Source: Capra hircus
Lineage: Eukaryota; Chordata; Mammalia; Artiodactyla; Bovidae
Direction: 5' to 3'
DNA length: 64,000 nt
Assembly: GCF_001704415.2 (NCBI RefSeq)
Contig: NC_030814.1
Coordinates: 71,479,121-71,543,120, forward strand
Part shown: positions 32,686 to 44,848 of the stretch, piece after piece
Layout of the letters: every line of letters starts with the position of its first letter
Numbering within the stretch: the first letter of the stretch is position 1
The notes under the pieces: generated by a model
What the model was told of the DNA's origin: nothing
Databases searched by the model: none
Seen by the model: only the letters and a program-made list of their open reading frames with translations
Position numbers and translations under genes: made by a program

Positions 32686-33057
32686 GGGAAGCCCCTTAAC
32701 TAATTTTAAACTGTGATATCCAGTCATGTTGATAATTAGTACCCTTAATATGATGGGATGAGAATGACACTTTCTTTCTGTGCTCTTTCAAAAACCCAGG
32801 ACCCCAATCTAATCATGAGAAAAGTATCAGAGCAATTGCAATTCAGAGAAATTCTACAAAATACCTGAACTCCTGAAAACTGTGAAGTCAATAAACAAGG
32901 GAAGTCTGAGAAACTGTCACAGCCAAGAAGGGTCCAATGAGAAAAGACAACTAAATGTAACAATGATACCTCCTACATGAGTTCTTGGAACAAAAAAGAC
33001 ACAAGGTAACAGCTAAGGAAATGGGCATAAAGCATGGACTGTGCCTATTGGTTCACC

Positions 33058-33155
33058 CTGGAGAAGGAAATGGCAACGCACTCTGGTATTCTTGCCTGGG
33101 AAAACCCCATGGGCAGGCTCAGGGTCGGATATGACTGAAACGACAGCACATCCCT
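33058..33155 (+). repeat. Partial BOV-A2 unit
   Basis: Sense fragment GGAGAAGGAAATGGCAACG to GATATGACTGAAACGAC with an internal deletion. Confidence 0.8.
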
Positions 33156-33377
33156 ACTGGTTAATTCATTTTTAACAAATATACCATACTACTGAATGAT
33201 GTCAGTAATGAGGTTAACTATCATCACAGTTTTTCTGTCATTTAAAGCTGTTAATTTTTTTTTTCCTCCCTAAATGTGGAGGTCTAGGTGGCAGAATGTG
33301 TTCAGACTACATGCTCCTAGCAGCTCAGTAGTCCCCAAATTTGCCTTCCCACCCCATCTCATTACACACTGTTGGAT

Positions 33378-33572
33378 TGTTGTCGTTTAGTCGCTAAATC
33401 ATGTCTGACTCTGCAAACCCATGGACTGTACCCTGCCAGGCTCCTCTGTCCATGGGATTTCCCAGGCAAGAAGTGGGTGCCGTTTCCCTCTCCAGGGGAT
33501 TTGCCCGACCAAGGGATCAAACTCAGATCTCCCGCACTGGCAGGATTCTTTATGGCTGAGCCACGAGGAAAT
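33378..33572 (-). repeat. Bov-tA SINE between TMED9 and B4GALT7
   Basis: Antisense Bov-tA with GTTGTCGTTTAGTCGCTAAA and AGGATTCTTTATGGCTGAGCC. Confidence 0.88.
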
Positions 33573-34271
33573 TAACCTTCCTCGTATTTATTTTCATAAG
33601 GTTCTAATACTCAAAACTCTGTTGAACACTTGGTAATGTCCAAATCTCTTTCCTGGGATTCAACTTTCTAATACTAACAAACTTTCCTTTCCAGCTTTCT
33701 CATTGCCCCCTCAACTCTAGCTGAAACAATGCCTGTCTATCTCCACACCAGCTGTTTGCCTCTGTTCCCTTCAATCACCCCTGTCCGCCTTCTTTTATCA
33801 GAATCCTTCATCTCCTCCAAAGTCCTTGTTGAGATTCCATGCTATTGGTTAAGCCCATCAGTACCTTCCTCTTGCCCTCAGCCCAGGGCTTCCTGTTCTT
33901 CCCACACGTGTTGCACTCCTCTGATCAGTGCACACTACCTTCACTAACTGGGCACTTTTTTGAAGCACCAGAACAATTCTGTCCTCCTGCTTTGGAAAGG
34001 TTGGTGAGATGGCAAATGCACAGAAGAAATGGTGTGGATTTTAGCACCAACTGCACAACTTACGTGTTGTATGATTTTGGGCAAGACCACCACCCACTGC
34101 CACTAGAAGGTATGGAGAGGATGAAAGGAATGAAGTCCACAGGTGGGTACTCGTCTTAGAATGTCAAGTGCTTTGCCCACTGGAAAAACTCGACATTCCC
34201 TCCAGCACCCTACAGTGCTATGCCCACTGGCAGTAGAGTAACTTTACACTGGACAAGAAGTCAATTTTTTT
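33573..34271. other. Intergenic stretch between TMED9 and the repeats upstream of B4GALT7
   Basis: Mostly unrecognised. Near 34040-34100 a TTTTGGGCAAGACC block may be an old MIR remnant. Confidence 0.35.
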
Positions 34272-34277
34272 TTTATT
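34272..34277 (-). terminator. TMED9: Candidate TMED9 poly(A) signal
   Basis: AATAAA on the minus strand, followed upstream on that strand by an A-rich run, about 660 bases beyond the TMED9 stop. This gives a plausible 3' UTR length. Function is inferred. Confidence 0.5.
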
Positions 34278-34935
34278 GGGAAACCAATGTAACAAACCTA
34301 GACTTATTGAAAATGAAATCAGTAACTAAGACTCTGCAGGCCCCATCCCCAACCAGCACCAAGGCCTCTGCTTGGCCTGATCCCAGTTTCTTTAGTCCCC
34401 AAAAGAACAACCACATAAAGAACCTGGGGTCAACCTCAGGGCTACTTTCCCACGTTGCAACTCCCTATACCCCACCCTCAATTGACACACACCCCAGATC
34501 AGCAGGCTGGGTCTAGGCCCAAGGAGGGAATAGTGAGGTTTCCTGGGTAGCAGGGAATCACAGCTATGCCCCAACCTGGTCAAAATTCCAAGTTAGCAAA
34601 GGAAGACTGGCTTGCCCACCCGCTCCCCTCCCCCCAGTCACCCCAGACAACAGGCTCACATCCCTGATCAGTAACACTGTGATTCTGAGGTGTCAGTAGG
34701 GCTCCCGGTGGCTTCACCAGATTACTGCAAAGGGCCCAGGGGAGGGGGCAGGCATTTACCCAACCACTTGATCAGTATTAGCCAGCCAAGCTGCTACCCT
34801 CGGCTTGGGCTGTGGCCCCTCTCCCCTCCAAATACCCATGGCTGGAAACCAGTCCTCCTGCCAGAGAGCAGTCAGTCCAGGAGGTCCTTTCTTCCCCAGC
34901 CAGGGAGGAAGGCTGGCCTGGGAAGCCTGGGATGG

Positions 34936-37900
34936 CTACACCAGCTTCTTGGCTTCAAAGAAACTCTTGAGGTGTCTCATCTGCCAGACACCAATGGCTA
35001 CAAGGATGAGGGTCTGTAGGATGGACCACCACAGCACCCTTTGGTTGGTGCTCTCGCTGGTCTGCCGAAAGCGTTCCTCTCGCCACTGTGGGAAGGGAAA
35101 ACAGAAGAGAAGCCTGAGTTGGCTGGGCCTCATCTGGGGCCACTAGAACCACTGGGTTCCCTCTCCAGAGGATGCCCCAGGACCAACTAACTTTGCCCAG
35201 GTTCCAGCTGCAAGTGTCTGAAAAAAACCACCCCACCTGGGAACGAATTGTCTTCATCCTCACCAGCCATATGCCCCTGGGTAACCCACTCATTTCTCCA
35301 CTGGCTCATCTGTCAGGTATAGCCCTCGCCTGGTCCTACCGTGATGCCTGGAGGAGTGGTAAAGTGGCTGTAGCATTACCCTATCAGACAGAGCTGTCCT
35401 GGGACACTCAGAAATGGATTTGCTCTGAGCCCTCTGCCTGGGTCTCCCAAACTGCTCCTTGCATACTGTGTGCACAGGTTGAAAACTGGTGGTCCAGGGG
35501 CTGAACTGACCCCACACATGTATTTTGTAGGCTCACACAATGTTTAGACAACATTTAAAACTCAGAATTTTTTACATTAAAAAACCCCAAAACCTGGACC
35601 TCTAAGTATCTCTTAAAACCTGAGCAAGCAATTCTGCAATGCTGTCCTCAGCTGACAACAGCAGCTCTTCCTATTTAGATAGGTTGCTATTCTACCAGTC
35701 CTTACGGTCACAGATCCATTCATGGTACAGGCCGGGCTCTGGGACACAAGTGAGTTTGAAACCCCTAATCCTAGGAGCACTGAGAAGCATGGAAAGAACA
35801 CCCCAGGTGTTGGTATTAATTCCTGCTTTGTCATTTTGTGTGGCTCCTAATAAGACAATGATAGCCTCTTAAGAGACTGTCTTCTCAGTTACAAAGTAGA
35901 GTTAGTAATACCCATCCCACCTTTTAGGCTGGCAGTGCAGCACAGACACAGAAGTCCCTTGGATTTATAATGAATCTGATGTGCAACTCCTGACTAAGCC
36001 AGTGGGCAGCCTCTGGGAAGAGGCCCACTGCTCCTGGCCCAGCCACTCACCCGCTGGTAGTTCTGCTCTTTCTGGATCTGCTCCACTTGCTCGACCAGCT
36101 GTCGCACTCGTAGCTGCAGCTCACTCAACTTGTCTTTGGCAGCAATTTCTGCATAGTCGTTGGCATGTTCACCTACCTGGATGTCCAGGTGAACTCTCTG
36201 GAGACAGACAAGATAAGGAAGGCTGGGAGAATCAGGTAGCCCTGCTCTGTCTTCCTGCCAGTGCCTAATAGCTGGTCCTCCCACCTTTCTTCATTTGTTC
36301 ATTTAGCCAACACTGACTGAGGCCTCCTCAGTATCTGGCCCTATGGGGCTCTAGGCCCAAAGGCAAGAATAAGCCTTGGCTGATGCTCTCACCAAAGCAT
36401 ATACAGAAAGCTCTGCAACCACCCCCTTAATGTTCACTGGAAACTCAGCTGTATTAAGAGACACAAAATCTGACATAGTCACCTACAGTACCACCAGTTC
36501 CCCGTCTTGATGAGCCATAGGTTGAAAGAATCCAACATGGGTCCACTTACCAGCATGCCGCCAGCAAAGAGAGAGAACTTGGTGGAATTGGAGTGAAGAC
36601 AGATCTGATGCTCACCAGGGGTATGGGAGGTGAAGGTGAATCTGCCTTCAGAGCCATACTGCCGGGCCAGGATAACCTGGAGAGCAGAGACTTCAATGAG
36701 CATTGAGTGAAGTCGCTCAGTCGTGTCCGACTCTTTGCGACCCCATGGACTGTAGCCTACCAGGCTCCTCTGTCCATGGGATTTTCCAGCCAATAGTCCT
36801 GGATCGGATTGCCATTTCCTTCTCCAGGGGATCTTCCCTACCCAGGGATTGAACCCGGGTCTCCCGCATTGTAGACAGACGCTTTACCGTCTGAGCAGGC
36901 TGAATGGTGCTTAAGGCTCTAAATGCCTTAAAAGTTGACAAGCAGAGACAACCCACAACACTAAAAGTTCCAATGCTGCTTAGCGGCAGTTGCCAAAAAC
37001 TTGCCTTTGAGCTATCTGGAGAAAGGGTCAAGAGACTGACATGAAGTTGGCATGTGGCCACTCTTGGAAAGCTCTTTACTTTATTCATAACTCATGCCCT
37101 TTCAACTCTTTCACTGTGATTCTTGTAAGTGAAAGGTGACAGCTAAACGGTTGTGTTTAGTTGGTTTGGGATATGGTTTAATATCCTTATTTGTCAAATT
37201 AAAAGCTGCTCATTCTTTTCAGAAAGTACCCTGTTCCTTGATATCCTAAAGTCTATATGCCACAGCTTTAGAGTCAACAAAGCTCTTTGGTTTCCAGCAC
37301 CACAATTAATCCACCCATCACATCTGTAAGATGGATGAATTTCTATTTCACAAACTAGAAAAATAGCTCAGGGAAAGCAACTGACTTGGCGGGGTCACAC
37401 TGAGATCAGCAACAAATTGAAAGAAGCAGCTAGCACTGAAACAGCCCAAGGTTTGACTGGAGTGAAAACGCAGGTTCTTCCCATAGTACCAACTGTTTTT
37501 TTTTTTGTTTTTTTTTTTTTAACCAGTTTAGCACATCCGGAAACTATGAGGGGAAGTACCAGTGCCTGCTTGATCTGGCGCCCAAGTGCAAAGCGTGGTG
37601 GGGGGTGCGGGGCTCGGCGGGGCCGACTCACTTTATCCTCTGGGTCTTTAACCTCCACGAACATGCCAAGCCCAGGGGTGGCCGGCTGGTACTCCTCTCG
37701 CTGCTTGTCATACAGCTGCGTCCGGTAGTTTCCTGGAGGGAAGCGGGGCGAGCCCAGTCTGAGGAGCGCGAGGTGGCGCCGGGTCCACGGTGGCCAGGGC
37801 ACTGCGAGGCAGCCTGCTCCCGGCTCTGAAGACATGACTTTCCCGCACTCCCCCCACCCCCACCCCAAGACCGCGGTCTTGCTGAAAAGTCTCTCCCTTC

Positions 37901-38092
37901 CCCCGTACCTATAACCATGGTCTCGTCCGGAATTTCCTCAATAAAGCACTTTTTTTCCGTCTCCCCAATGTGGAAGTACAGCGCGCCTCCGCGGGCCGCA
38001 AACCAAAGCAGTAGGAGGAGGACCCGAACGACCCTACCCAACCCGGACCCAGGGCAGAGCCCGACGACCCACAAGCTCCGCTCGGCAGCCAT
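34936..38092 (-). CDS. TMED9: TMED9, p24-alpha transmembrane cargo receptor (five coding exons)
   Basis: A p24/emp24 family type I membrane protein cycling between ER and Golgi in COPI and COPII vesicles as cargo receptor and coat adaptor. Coding exons on the minus strand are 37909-38092, 37632-37732, 36551-36676, 36051-36197 and 34936-35085. All introns are GT-AG, and the total is 708 nt or 235 codons plus stop, the known TMED9 length. Seen in order: a leucine-rich signal peptide (about 1-37), a GOLD domain with paired cysteines C49 and C121, and an NST sequon at N125. A coiled-coil stretch (about 155-190) and a membrane span (about 204-222) follow. The cytosolic tail carries an FF pair and the KKLV COPI retrieval signal. 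The start ATG sits inside an AAGATGGC YY1-like motif in a CpG-rich region and matches the family. B4GALT7 follows about 4 kb downstream on the same strand. Confidence 0.97.
36706..36899 (-). repeat. Bov-tA SINE next to the TMED9 exon 3 acceptor
   Basis: Typical Bov-tA blocks (GTGAAGTCGCTCAGTCGTG, GACTCTTTGCGACCCCATGG, GGATTGAACCCGGGTCTCCC) read antisense on the plus strand, so the SINE is sense to TMED9. Only about 29 native bases separate it from the exon 3 acceptor at 36677. Confidence 0.9.
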
Positions 38093-38260
38093 CTTGCCCC
38101 ACCTGCCCGCGCAGGCGCAGCCTGCCGTGCCACGTAGCCCTGCCGCCGCCGCGGGTGCTGCCGGGACAGCGAGTTCCGCCGGGTGGACTACAAGTCCCAG
38201 ACGCTCCGAGGCCGCGGCGCGGCAGTACCTGATTGGGGCGCAGCTCCTATCTAGGGCCGA
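37590..38260 (-). promoter_or_regulatory. TMED9: CpG-rich promoter and first exons of TMED9
   Basis: Dense CpG and GC-rich sequence spanning TMED9 exons 1 and 2 and about 170 bases upstream. The start codon is embedded in CAAGATGGCTGCC, a YY1-type initiator element. No TATA box is evident. Confidence 0.65.
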
Positions 38261-38625
38261 GTTTGAGCTGCAGAATTGGATTTTTTTCCCCTTTAACTCT
38301 CATCGCCGCCCAGTGACTGGTGTTGATTATCAGTTTGTTTTGTTTTACAGATGATGAAACTAACGTACTTTGAGTCGGCAAGCGAATTATGATAAGGGAC
38401 AGGAGCCTTACCTAGGATGCTTGACTTCCCTGGGAAGTAGGATCTGCTGCTCTGGGCTTGCTTCTGCTTGTGTTTTTCTTTGTGCTGTTTTAACTACATG
38501 CTATGTTACTGCTGTTGTAACCACCACTCAGAATTAACAAATAATTACAGAATTAACAAATGATAACATTTTATGATAATACTTTCAGGTATTTTTAAAG
38601 TTAAGCTTTTTAGAGACATCCCAAT

Positions 38626-38860
38626 CTTCCCTGGTAACTCAGTTGGTAAAGAATCCGCCTGCAATGCAAGAGACCCTATTTCGATTCCTGGGTCGGGAAG
38701 ATCTGCTGGAAAAGGGATAGGCTACCCATTCCAGTGTTCTGGCCTGGAGAATCCATGGACTCTGTGGTCCATTGATATGTATATTCCACGGACACGTATA
38801 TTTCATGGGGGTCACAAGGAGTCGAACAGGACTTAGTGACTTTCACTTTCACTGAGGTAT
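38626..38860 (+). repeat. Bov-tA type SINE
   Basis: Sense copy starting TCTTCCCTGGTAACTCAGTTG and ending at GACTTAGTGACTTTCACTTTC, with a diverged middle. Confidence 0.8.
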
Positions 38861-38879
38861 CAACATTTGTTATAAGTTC

Positions 38880-41757
38880 CCATCAGGAAGCTTCCATAAG
38901 CCTCTTATCCTTGTCCATCAGAGGGCAGACAGACTGAAAACCACAATCACAGAAAACTAACCAAACTGATTACATGGACCACAGCCTTGTCTAACTCAAT
39001 GAAACTATCAGCCATCTAGGGCCACCCAGGGTGGACAGGTCATGGTGGAGAGTTCTGACAAAATGTGGTCCACTGGAGAAGGGAATGGCAAACCACTTCA
39101 GTATTCTTGCCTTGAGAACCTCATGAACAGTATGAATAGACAAAAAAGATAGGACACTGAAAGATGAACTCCCCTGGTCGGGAGGTGCCCAATATGCTAC
39201 TGGAGATCAGTGGAGAGATAACTCCAGAAAGAATGAAGGGAAGGAGCCAAAGCAAAAACAATACCCAGGTCCAATGCTGTATATTACATAGGAACCTGGA
39301 ATGTTAGGTCCATGAATCAAAGCAAATTGGAAGTGGTCAAACAGGAGATGGCAAGAGTGAACATCGACATTTTACAAATCAGTGAACTAAAATGGACTGG
39401 AATGGGTGAATTTAACTCAGATGACAATTATATCTGCTACTGTGGGCAAGAATACTTTGCCACCTGATGCAAAGAACTGACTCATTGGAAAAGACCCTGA
39501 TGCTGGGACAGATTCAGGGTGGGAGGAGAAGGGGACAGAGGATGAGATGGTCACCAACTCAATGGTCATGAGTTTGGGTAAACTCTGGGAGTTGGTGATA
39601 GACAGGGAGGCCTGGTGTGCTACAGTCCATGGGGTCACAAAGAGTCGGACATGACTGAGTGACTGAACTGAACTGAACTGTGGGCAAGAATCCCTTAGAA
39701 GAAATGGAGTAACCATCATAGTCAACAAGAGAGTCTGAAATGTAGTACTTGGATGCAATCTCAAAAACAACAGAATGATTTCTGCTCATTTCAAGGCAAA
39801 CCATTCAATATCATAGTAATCCAAGTCTATGCCCTGACAAGTAATGCTGAAGAAGCTGAAGTTGAATGGCTCCATGAAGACCTACAAGACCTTCTAGAAC
39901 TAGCACCCCCAAAAGATGTCCTTTTCATTATAGGGGACTGGAATGCAAAAGTAGGAAGTCAAGAAATACCTGGAGTAGCAGGCAAATTTGACCCTGGAGT
40001 ACAAAACGAAGCAGGTCAAAGGCTAACAGAGTTTTGACAAGAGAACACATTGGTCATAGCAAACACCCTCTTCCAACAACGCATGAGAAGACTCTACACA
40101 TGGACATCACCAGATGGTCAATACTGAAATCAGATTGATTATATTCTTTGCAGTCAAAGATGGGGAAGCTCTGTACAGTCAGCAAAAACAAGACCGGGAG
40201 CTGACTGTGGCTCAGATCATGAGTTCCTTATTGCCAAATTGAGACTTAAATTGAAGAAATTAGGGAAAAACACTAGACCATTCAGGTATGACCTAAATCA
40301 AATCACTTACAATTATACAGTGGAAGTGACAAATAGATTCAAGGGATTAGATCTGATAGACAGAATCCCTGAAGAACTATGGATGGAGGTTTGAGACATT
40401 GTACAAGAGGCAGTGATCAAGACCATCCCCAAGAAAAAGAAATGCAAAAAGGCAAAATGGTTGTCTGAGGAGGCCTTACAAATAGCTGAGAAAAGAAGAG
40501 AAGCTAAAGGCAAAGGAGAAAAGGAAAGATATACCCATTTGAATGCAGAGTTCCAAAGAATAGCAAGGAAGATAAGAAAGCCTTCCTCAGTGATCAATGC
40601 AAAGAAATAGAGGAAAAGAACAGAATGGGAAAGAGTAGAAATTTCCTCAAGGAAATTAGAGATACCAAGGAAACATTTCATGCAAAGATGGGCACAATAA
40701 ATGACAGAAATGGTATGGGCCTAACAGAAGCAGAAGATAGACCTAACAAAACAGAAGCAGAAGAAATATGGACCTAACAGAACAGAAGCAGAAGAAGAGG
40801 TGGCAAGAGGACACAGACGAAATATACAAGAAAGAGCTTCATGACCCAGATAACCACAATGGTGTGATCACTCACCTGAAGCCAGACATCCTGGAATGTG
40901 AAGTCAAGTGGGCCTTAGAAAGCATCACTACGAACAAAGCTAGAGGAGGTGATGGAATTCCAGTTGAGCTATTTCCAGTCCTAAAAGATGATGCTGTGAA
41001 AGTGCTGCACTCAATATGCCAGCAAATTTGGAAAACTCAGCAATGGCCACAGGACTGGAAAAGGTCAGTTTTCATTCCAATCCCAAAGAAAGGCAATGCC
41101 AAAGAATGTTCAGACTACCACACAATTGCACTCATCTCACATGTTAGCAAAGTAATGCTCAAAATTCTCCAAGGAAGGCTTCAGCAGTACATGAACCATG
41201 AACTTACAGATGTTCAAGCTGGATTTTAAAAAGGCAGAGGAACTAGAAATCAAACTGCCAACATCCATTAGATCATCGAAAAAGCAAGAGAATTCCAGAA
41301 AAACATCTATTCTGCTTTATTGACTACATCAAAGTGGATCACAACAAACTGTGGAAAGTTCTTAAAGAGATGGGAATACCAGACCACCTGACCTGCCTCC
41401 TGAGAAATCTGTATGCAGGTCAAGAAACAACAGTTACAACTGGACATGGAACAACAGACTGATTCCAAATCGGGAAAGGAGTACGTCAAGGCTGTATATT
41501 GTCACCCTGCTTATTTAACTTATATGCAGAGTACATCATGTGAAATTCCAGGCCAGATGAAGCACAAGCTGGAATCAAGACTGCTGGGAGAAATATCAAT
41601 AACCTCAGATATGCAGGTGACACCACCCTTATGGCAGAAAGTGAAGAAGAACTAAAGAGCCTCTTGATGAAAGTGAAAGAGGAGAATGAAAAAATTGGCT
41701 TAAAACTCAACATTCAGAAAACGAAGATCATGGCATCTGGTCCCATCACCTCTTGGC
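38880..41757 (+). mobile_element. BovB LINE, near 5' end through reverse transcriptase, degenerate
   Basis: Sense BovB that includes 5' sequence, the endonuclease region (GDWNAKVGSQ at about 39940) and the reverse-transcriptase region to KTKIMASGP near 41740. Several stops and frameshifts break ORF2, for example at 40037 and 41229. A second BovB 3' piece is inserted at 39454-39678, and the far 3' end is missing. Confidence 0.9.
39454..39678 (+). mobile_element. Short BovB 3' end nested in BovB
   Basis: The final 225 bases of BovB, inserted with the exact duplication TGTGGGCAAGAAT (39441-39453 and 39679-39691). The host BovB endonuclease frame continues on the far side. Confidence 0.92.
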
Positions 41758-41789
41758 AAAGTATAACACAATATCCCAACTAGGATATT

Positions 41790-42060
41790 GACATTGATAC
41801 AGTCCAGATACAGTAGTTCCATCACCACAAGGATATTTCATGTTGTCCTGTTATAGCCACACCCACTTCCCTACCCTCTTACCCTACCCCTAACTCCCTC
41901 TTAGCTCAGACAACCACTAGTCTGTTTTCCATTTCTATAACTTTGTCATTTCAAGAATGTTATATAAATGGAATCATACAGTATGTGACTTTCTGAGATT
42001 GGCTTTTTTCACTCAGCATAATTTTTGGAGATTTATTCAGCTTATTGCATGCACCAACTG
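41790..42060 (-). repeat. L1M or HAL1-like LINE fragment
   Basis: Antisense fragment with TGTCATTTCAAGAATGTTATA, AATGGAATCATACAGTATG and TTTTTTCACTCAGCATAA. Confidence 0.6.
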
Positions 42061-42159
42061 TTAGTTTCTTTTTATAGTAAAAAATAACCATTACAATGTA
42101 TAAAGATAAAATTTTGTAATAAACAACTGAAAGGGGTGAGAACAGAGCTGTTAAAGGAG

Positions 42160-42680
42160 CAGAGTTTTTATATGTTATTGAAGGTAAGTTAGTATAAATT
42201 CAAATTAGATTGTTATAACTTTAGGATGTTAAATATAATTTCCATGGTAACCACAAAGAAAAGAGCTAAAGAATATACACAGGGACTTTGCTGGCAGTCC
42301 AGTGGTTAAGACGCCATGCTTCCACTGCATAAGACACAGCCTCAGTCCCTTATTGGGGAATTAAGATCCCGTGTATGACAAGTATGGCAAAAAAAAAAAA
42401 AAAAGAATGTACCCAAAAAGAAACGAGAAAGGAATTTTAATGTTTCACTACAAAAAGTGATGCAAAAGAAGTAAACACAAGAAATGAGGAACAAAAGCTA
42501 TAAGGGAAATAGAAATTAATTGCAAAATGACAGAAGTAAGTCCCTCCTGCTGCTGCTGCTACTAAAGGTAATTATTTTAAATGTAATTTATTAAATGTAA
42601 ATAGATTAAACTCTCCAGTCAAGACAAAAATTGGCAGGATGGGTAAAAAACACAACCCAACTATACGCTATTTACAAGAG
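42160..42680 (+). mobile_element. L1 ORF2 fragment, sense, with a nested CHR SINE
   Basis: AAATGTAAATAGATTAAACTC and AACACAACCCAACTATACGC are sense L1 ORF2. A CHR element with an A-tail lies inside at about 42283-42405. Confidence 0.65.
42283..42405 (+). repeat. CHR-type SINE
   Basis: ACTTTGCTGGCAGTCCAGTG head and an A16 tail. Confidence 0.75.
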
Positions 42681-43213
42681 GATCATTTTATTTCATTTTA
42701 CTTTTTAAAATTTTATTGGAAGAAAATTTTATTTTGGAAGAACTCACTACATCAGGTGACAAAATTCCAAAATCAAATTGCGTGAAAATAGACATCACAA
42801 TTTCTTTTACAATAGGTGAGAAAAAAAATCTGCAGTATAGAACAGAGGCAAAGGAATATGAAGAAGGAGAAGGGTTTGAGGGTAAACAACATTTTAAATG
42901 GCAAACATAGGAGTTAAATAGAAAGCTATAGCTGTGCATTCTTTATTCATCCAGACTTCACATTGGGTAACTGAAGGGCAAAAATAGAACCAAATTTTGT
43001 ATTGTTTGGGGTAAATTTTAATAATTTTAAATCTGAATTGAATTTAGAACCAACTCTTCTTTGTTCTTGGGGATAATGACTGAAAAGAGCTCTCAACAAC
43101 AAAAAATGTTATTACTATGTCCATTCCAAGAGATGGGTGCAAATAAATATAAAAGGGATAAAGCACCTGGTGAGGACCACTCCTCTGAAGTCATCATTAA
43201 AAATCAAGTAGTT

Positions 43214-43337
43214 GTGACTTCCCTAGTGGTTCAGCGGTTGGGACTCTGGGCTTCCACTGCAGGGGACGGGTTTGATCCTGGTCAGAAAAAGAAAATCCTA
43301 CATGCCAGGTGATGCAGCCAAAAAAAAAAAAAAAATC
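43214..43337 (+). repeat. CHR-type SINE
   Basis: GACTTCCCTAGTGGTTCAGCG head, GGGTTTGATCCTGG block and an A-tail at 43321-43336. Confidence 0.78.
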
Positions 43338-43777
43338 AAGTAGCTGCTTATTGAGTAGTTCAGTATTAAACTAAATGAAAACTTCCTGACACACAGAAGA
43401 GATAAGAGCAAAGAAGAGTATGTCAAAACAAAGAAGATACAGAAGTTTAGTAAGTGAAAAGAGTTTAATGAAGCCTGGATGGTTTAAAGGAAATTAAAAC
43501 ATGTTGATTTTGTTTGAAAATATTTATTATATAACAAAACATAGATATTCTGGAAAACAATCAGATGAATGCATTTGAAAAGTTTTTGCATTACTCATTG
43601 CAATCTATAGACCTGTGGTTTTTTCCCATCCATCTGTACAGGTAATCAAGAAGTTGATAATATTACTCCTAAAATTGAGATACTATAAACCAAAATAGAA
43701 TTATTAGGGTTTTTTTAATTAATTTGTGAAACCGTTTTCTTTCATCCCACCTACTAGTGGAGTTTCACTACTTTCGG

Positions 43778-43985
43778 AGTGAAAGTGAAGTCACTCAGTC
43801 AAGCTGTCTCTTTGCGACCCCATGGCCTGTAGCCTACCAGGTTCCTCAGTCCATGGGATTTTCCAGGCATGAATACTGGAGCGGGTTGCTATTTCCCTTC
43901 TCAGCGGATCTTTCCGACCCACGGATTGAACCCGGTTCTCCTGCATTGTAGGCAGACGCTTTACTGTCTGAGCTACCAGAGAAGT
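43778..43985 (-). repeat. Bov-tA SINE
   Basis: Antisense Bov-tA with the GTGAAAGTGAAGTCACTCAGT start and the GATTGAACCCGGTTCTCCTG block, ending in CTGAGCTACCAGAGAAG. Confidence 0.88.
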
Positions 43986-44263
43986 TAATTTGGAGTAGGT
44001 AGTATTGTAACACTTTAACAAATGACTTTCTCTAGTCTATACACCAAATGTAAGAAATATCACTGATTAATGTTCAGAAAGAAGTCCTGAGAAATCTACG
44101 TAAATCAATATGCAATTGGGAGAAAGTAACTCCAGCTCCTTTGAGAAGATATTCTCTCAGTGCCTGACTCGCACGTTGTGGGTAAAACCGTGACGATGAT
44201 GCTTCACAGCAGTGATTGGTCCACATGTTTGAATTTTTTTTATTATGTTTAAGATGGAAACAT

Positions 44264-44848
44264 ATTATGTTAAGATGTTTAAGTGATTTGGGGCTCCAAA
44301 ATCACTGTAGATGGTGACTGCAGCCATGAAATTAAAAGACGCTTGCTCCTTGGAAGAAAAGTAATGACCAACATAGACAGCATATTCAAAAGCAGAGACA
44401 TTACTTTGCCAACAAAGGTCCATCTAGTCAAGGCTATGGTTTTTCCAGTAGTCATGTATGGATGTGAGAGTTGGACTATACAGAAACCTGAGCGCCAAAG
44501 AATTGATGCTATTGAACTGTGGTGTTGGAAAAGACTCTGGAGAGTCCCTTGAACTGCAAGGAGATCCAACCAGTCCATCATAAAGGAAACTGATGCTGAA
44601 ACTGAAACTCCAATACTTTGGCCACTGATGTGAAGAATTGACTCATTGGAAAAGACCCTGATGCTGGAAAAGATTGAAGGCAGGAGGAGAAGAGATGACA
44701 GAGGATGATATGGTTGGATGGCATCACCGACTCGATGGACATGAGTTTGAGTAAACTCCAGGAGTTGCTGATAGACAGTGAGGCCTGCTGTGTTGTAGTC
44801 CATGGGGTCGCAAAGAGTTGGACATGACTGAGTGACTGAACTGAACTG
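44264..44848 (+). mobile_element. 5'-truncated BovB LINE 3' end
   Basis: Sense BovB C-terminal ORF2 region and 3' end finishing in repeated CTGAA. It is flanked by the duplication AAGATGGAAACAT (44251-44263 and 44849-44861). The ORF2 remnant from 44283 is open for 89 codons only. Confidence 0.9.

Noticed and set aside
37395..37868. A 157-codon minus frame containing TMED9 exon 2
   Set aside because: Only the exon 2 part is TMED9. The flanks are intron, and splice sites at 37732 and 37632 define the real exon.
44279..44803. A 174-codon minus-strand frame
   Set aside because: It is the antisense of a BovB 3' end. The same kind of frame recurs at other BovB copies in the window.
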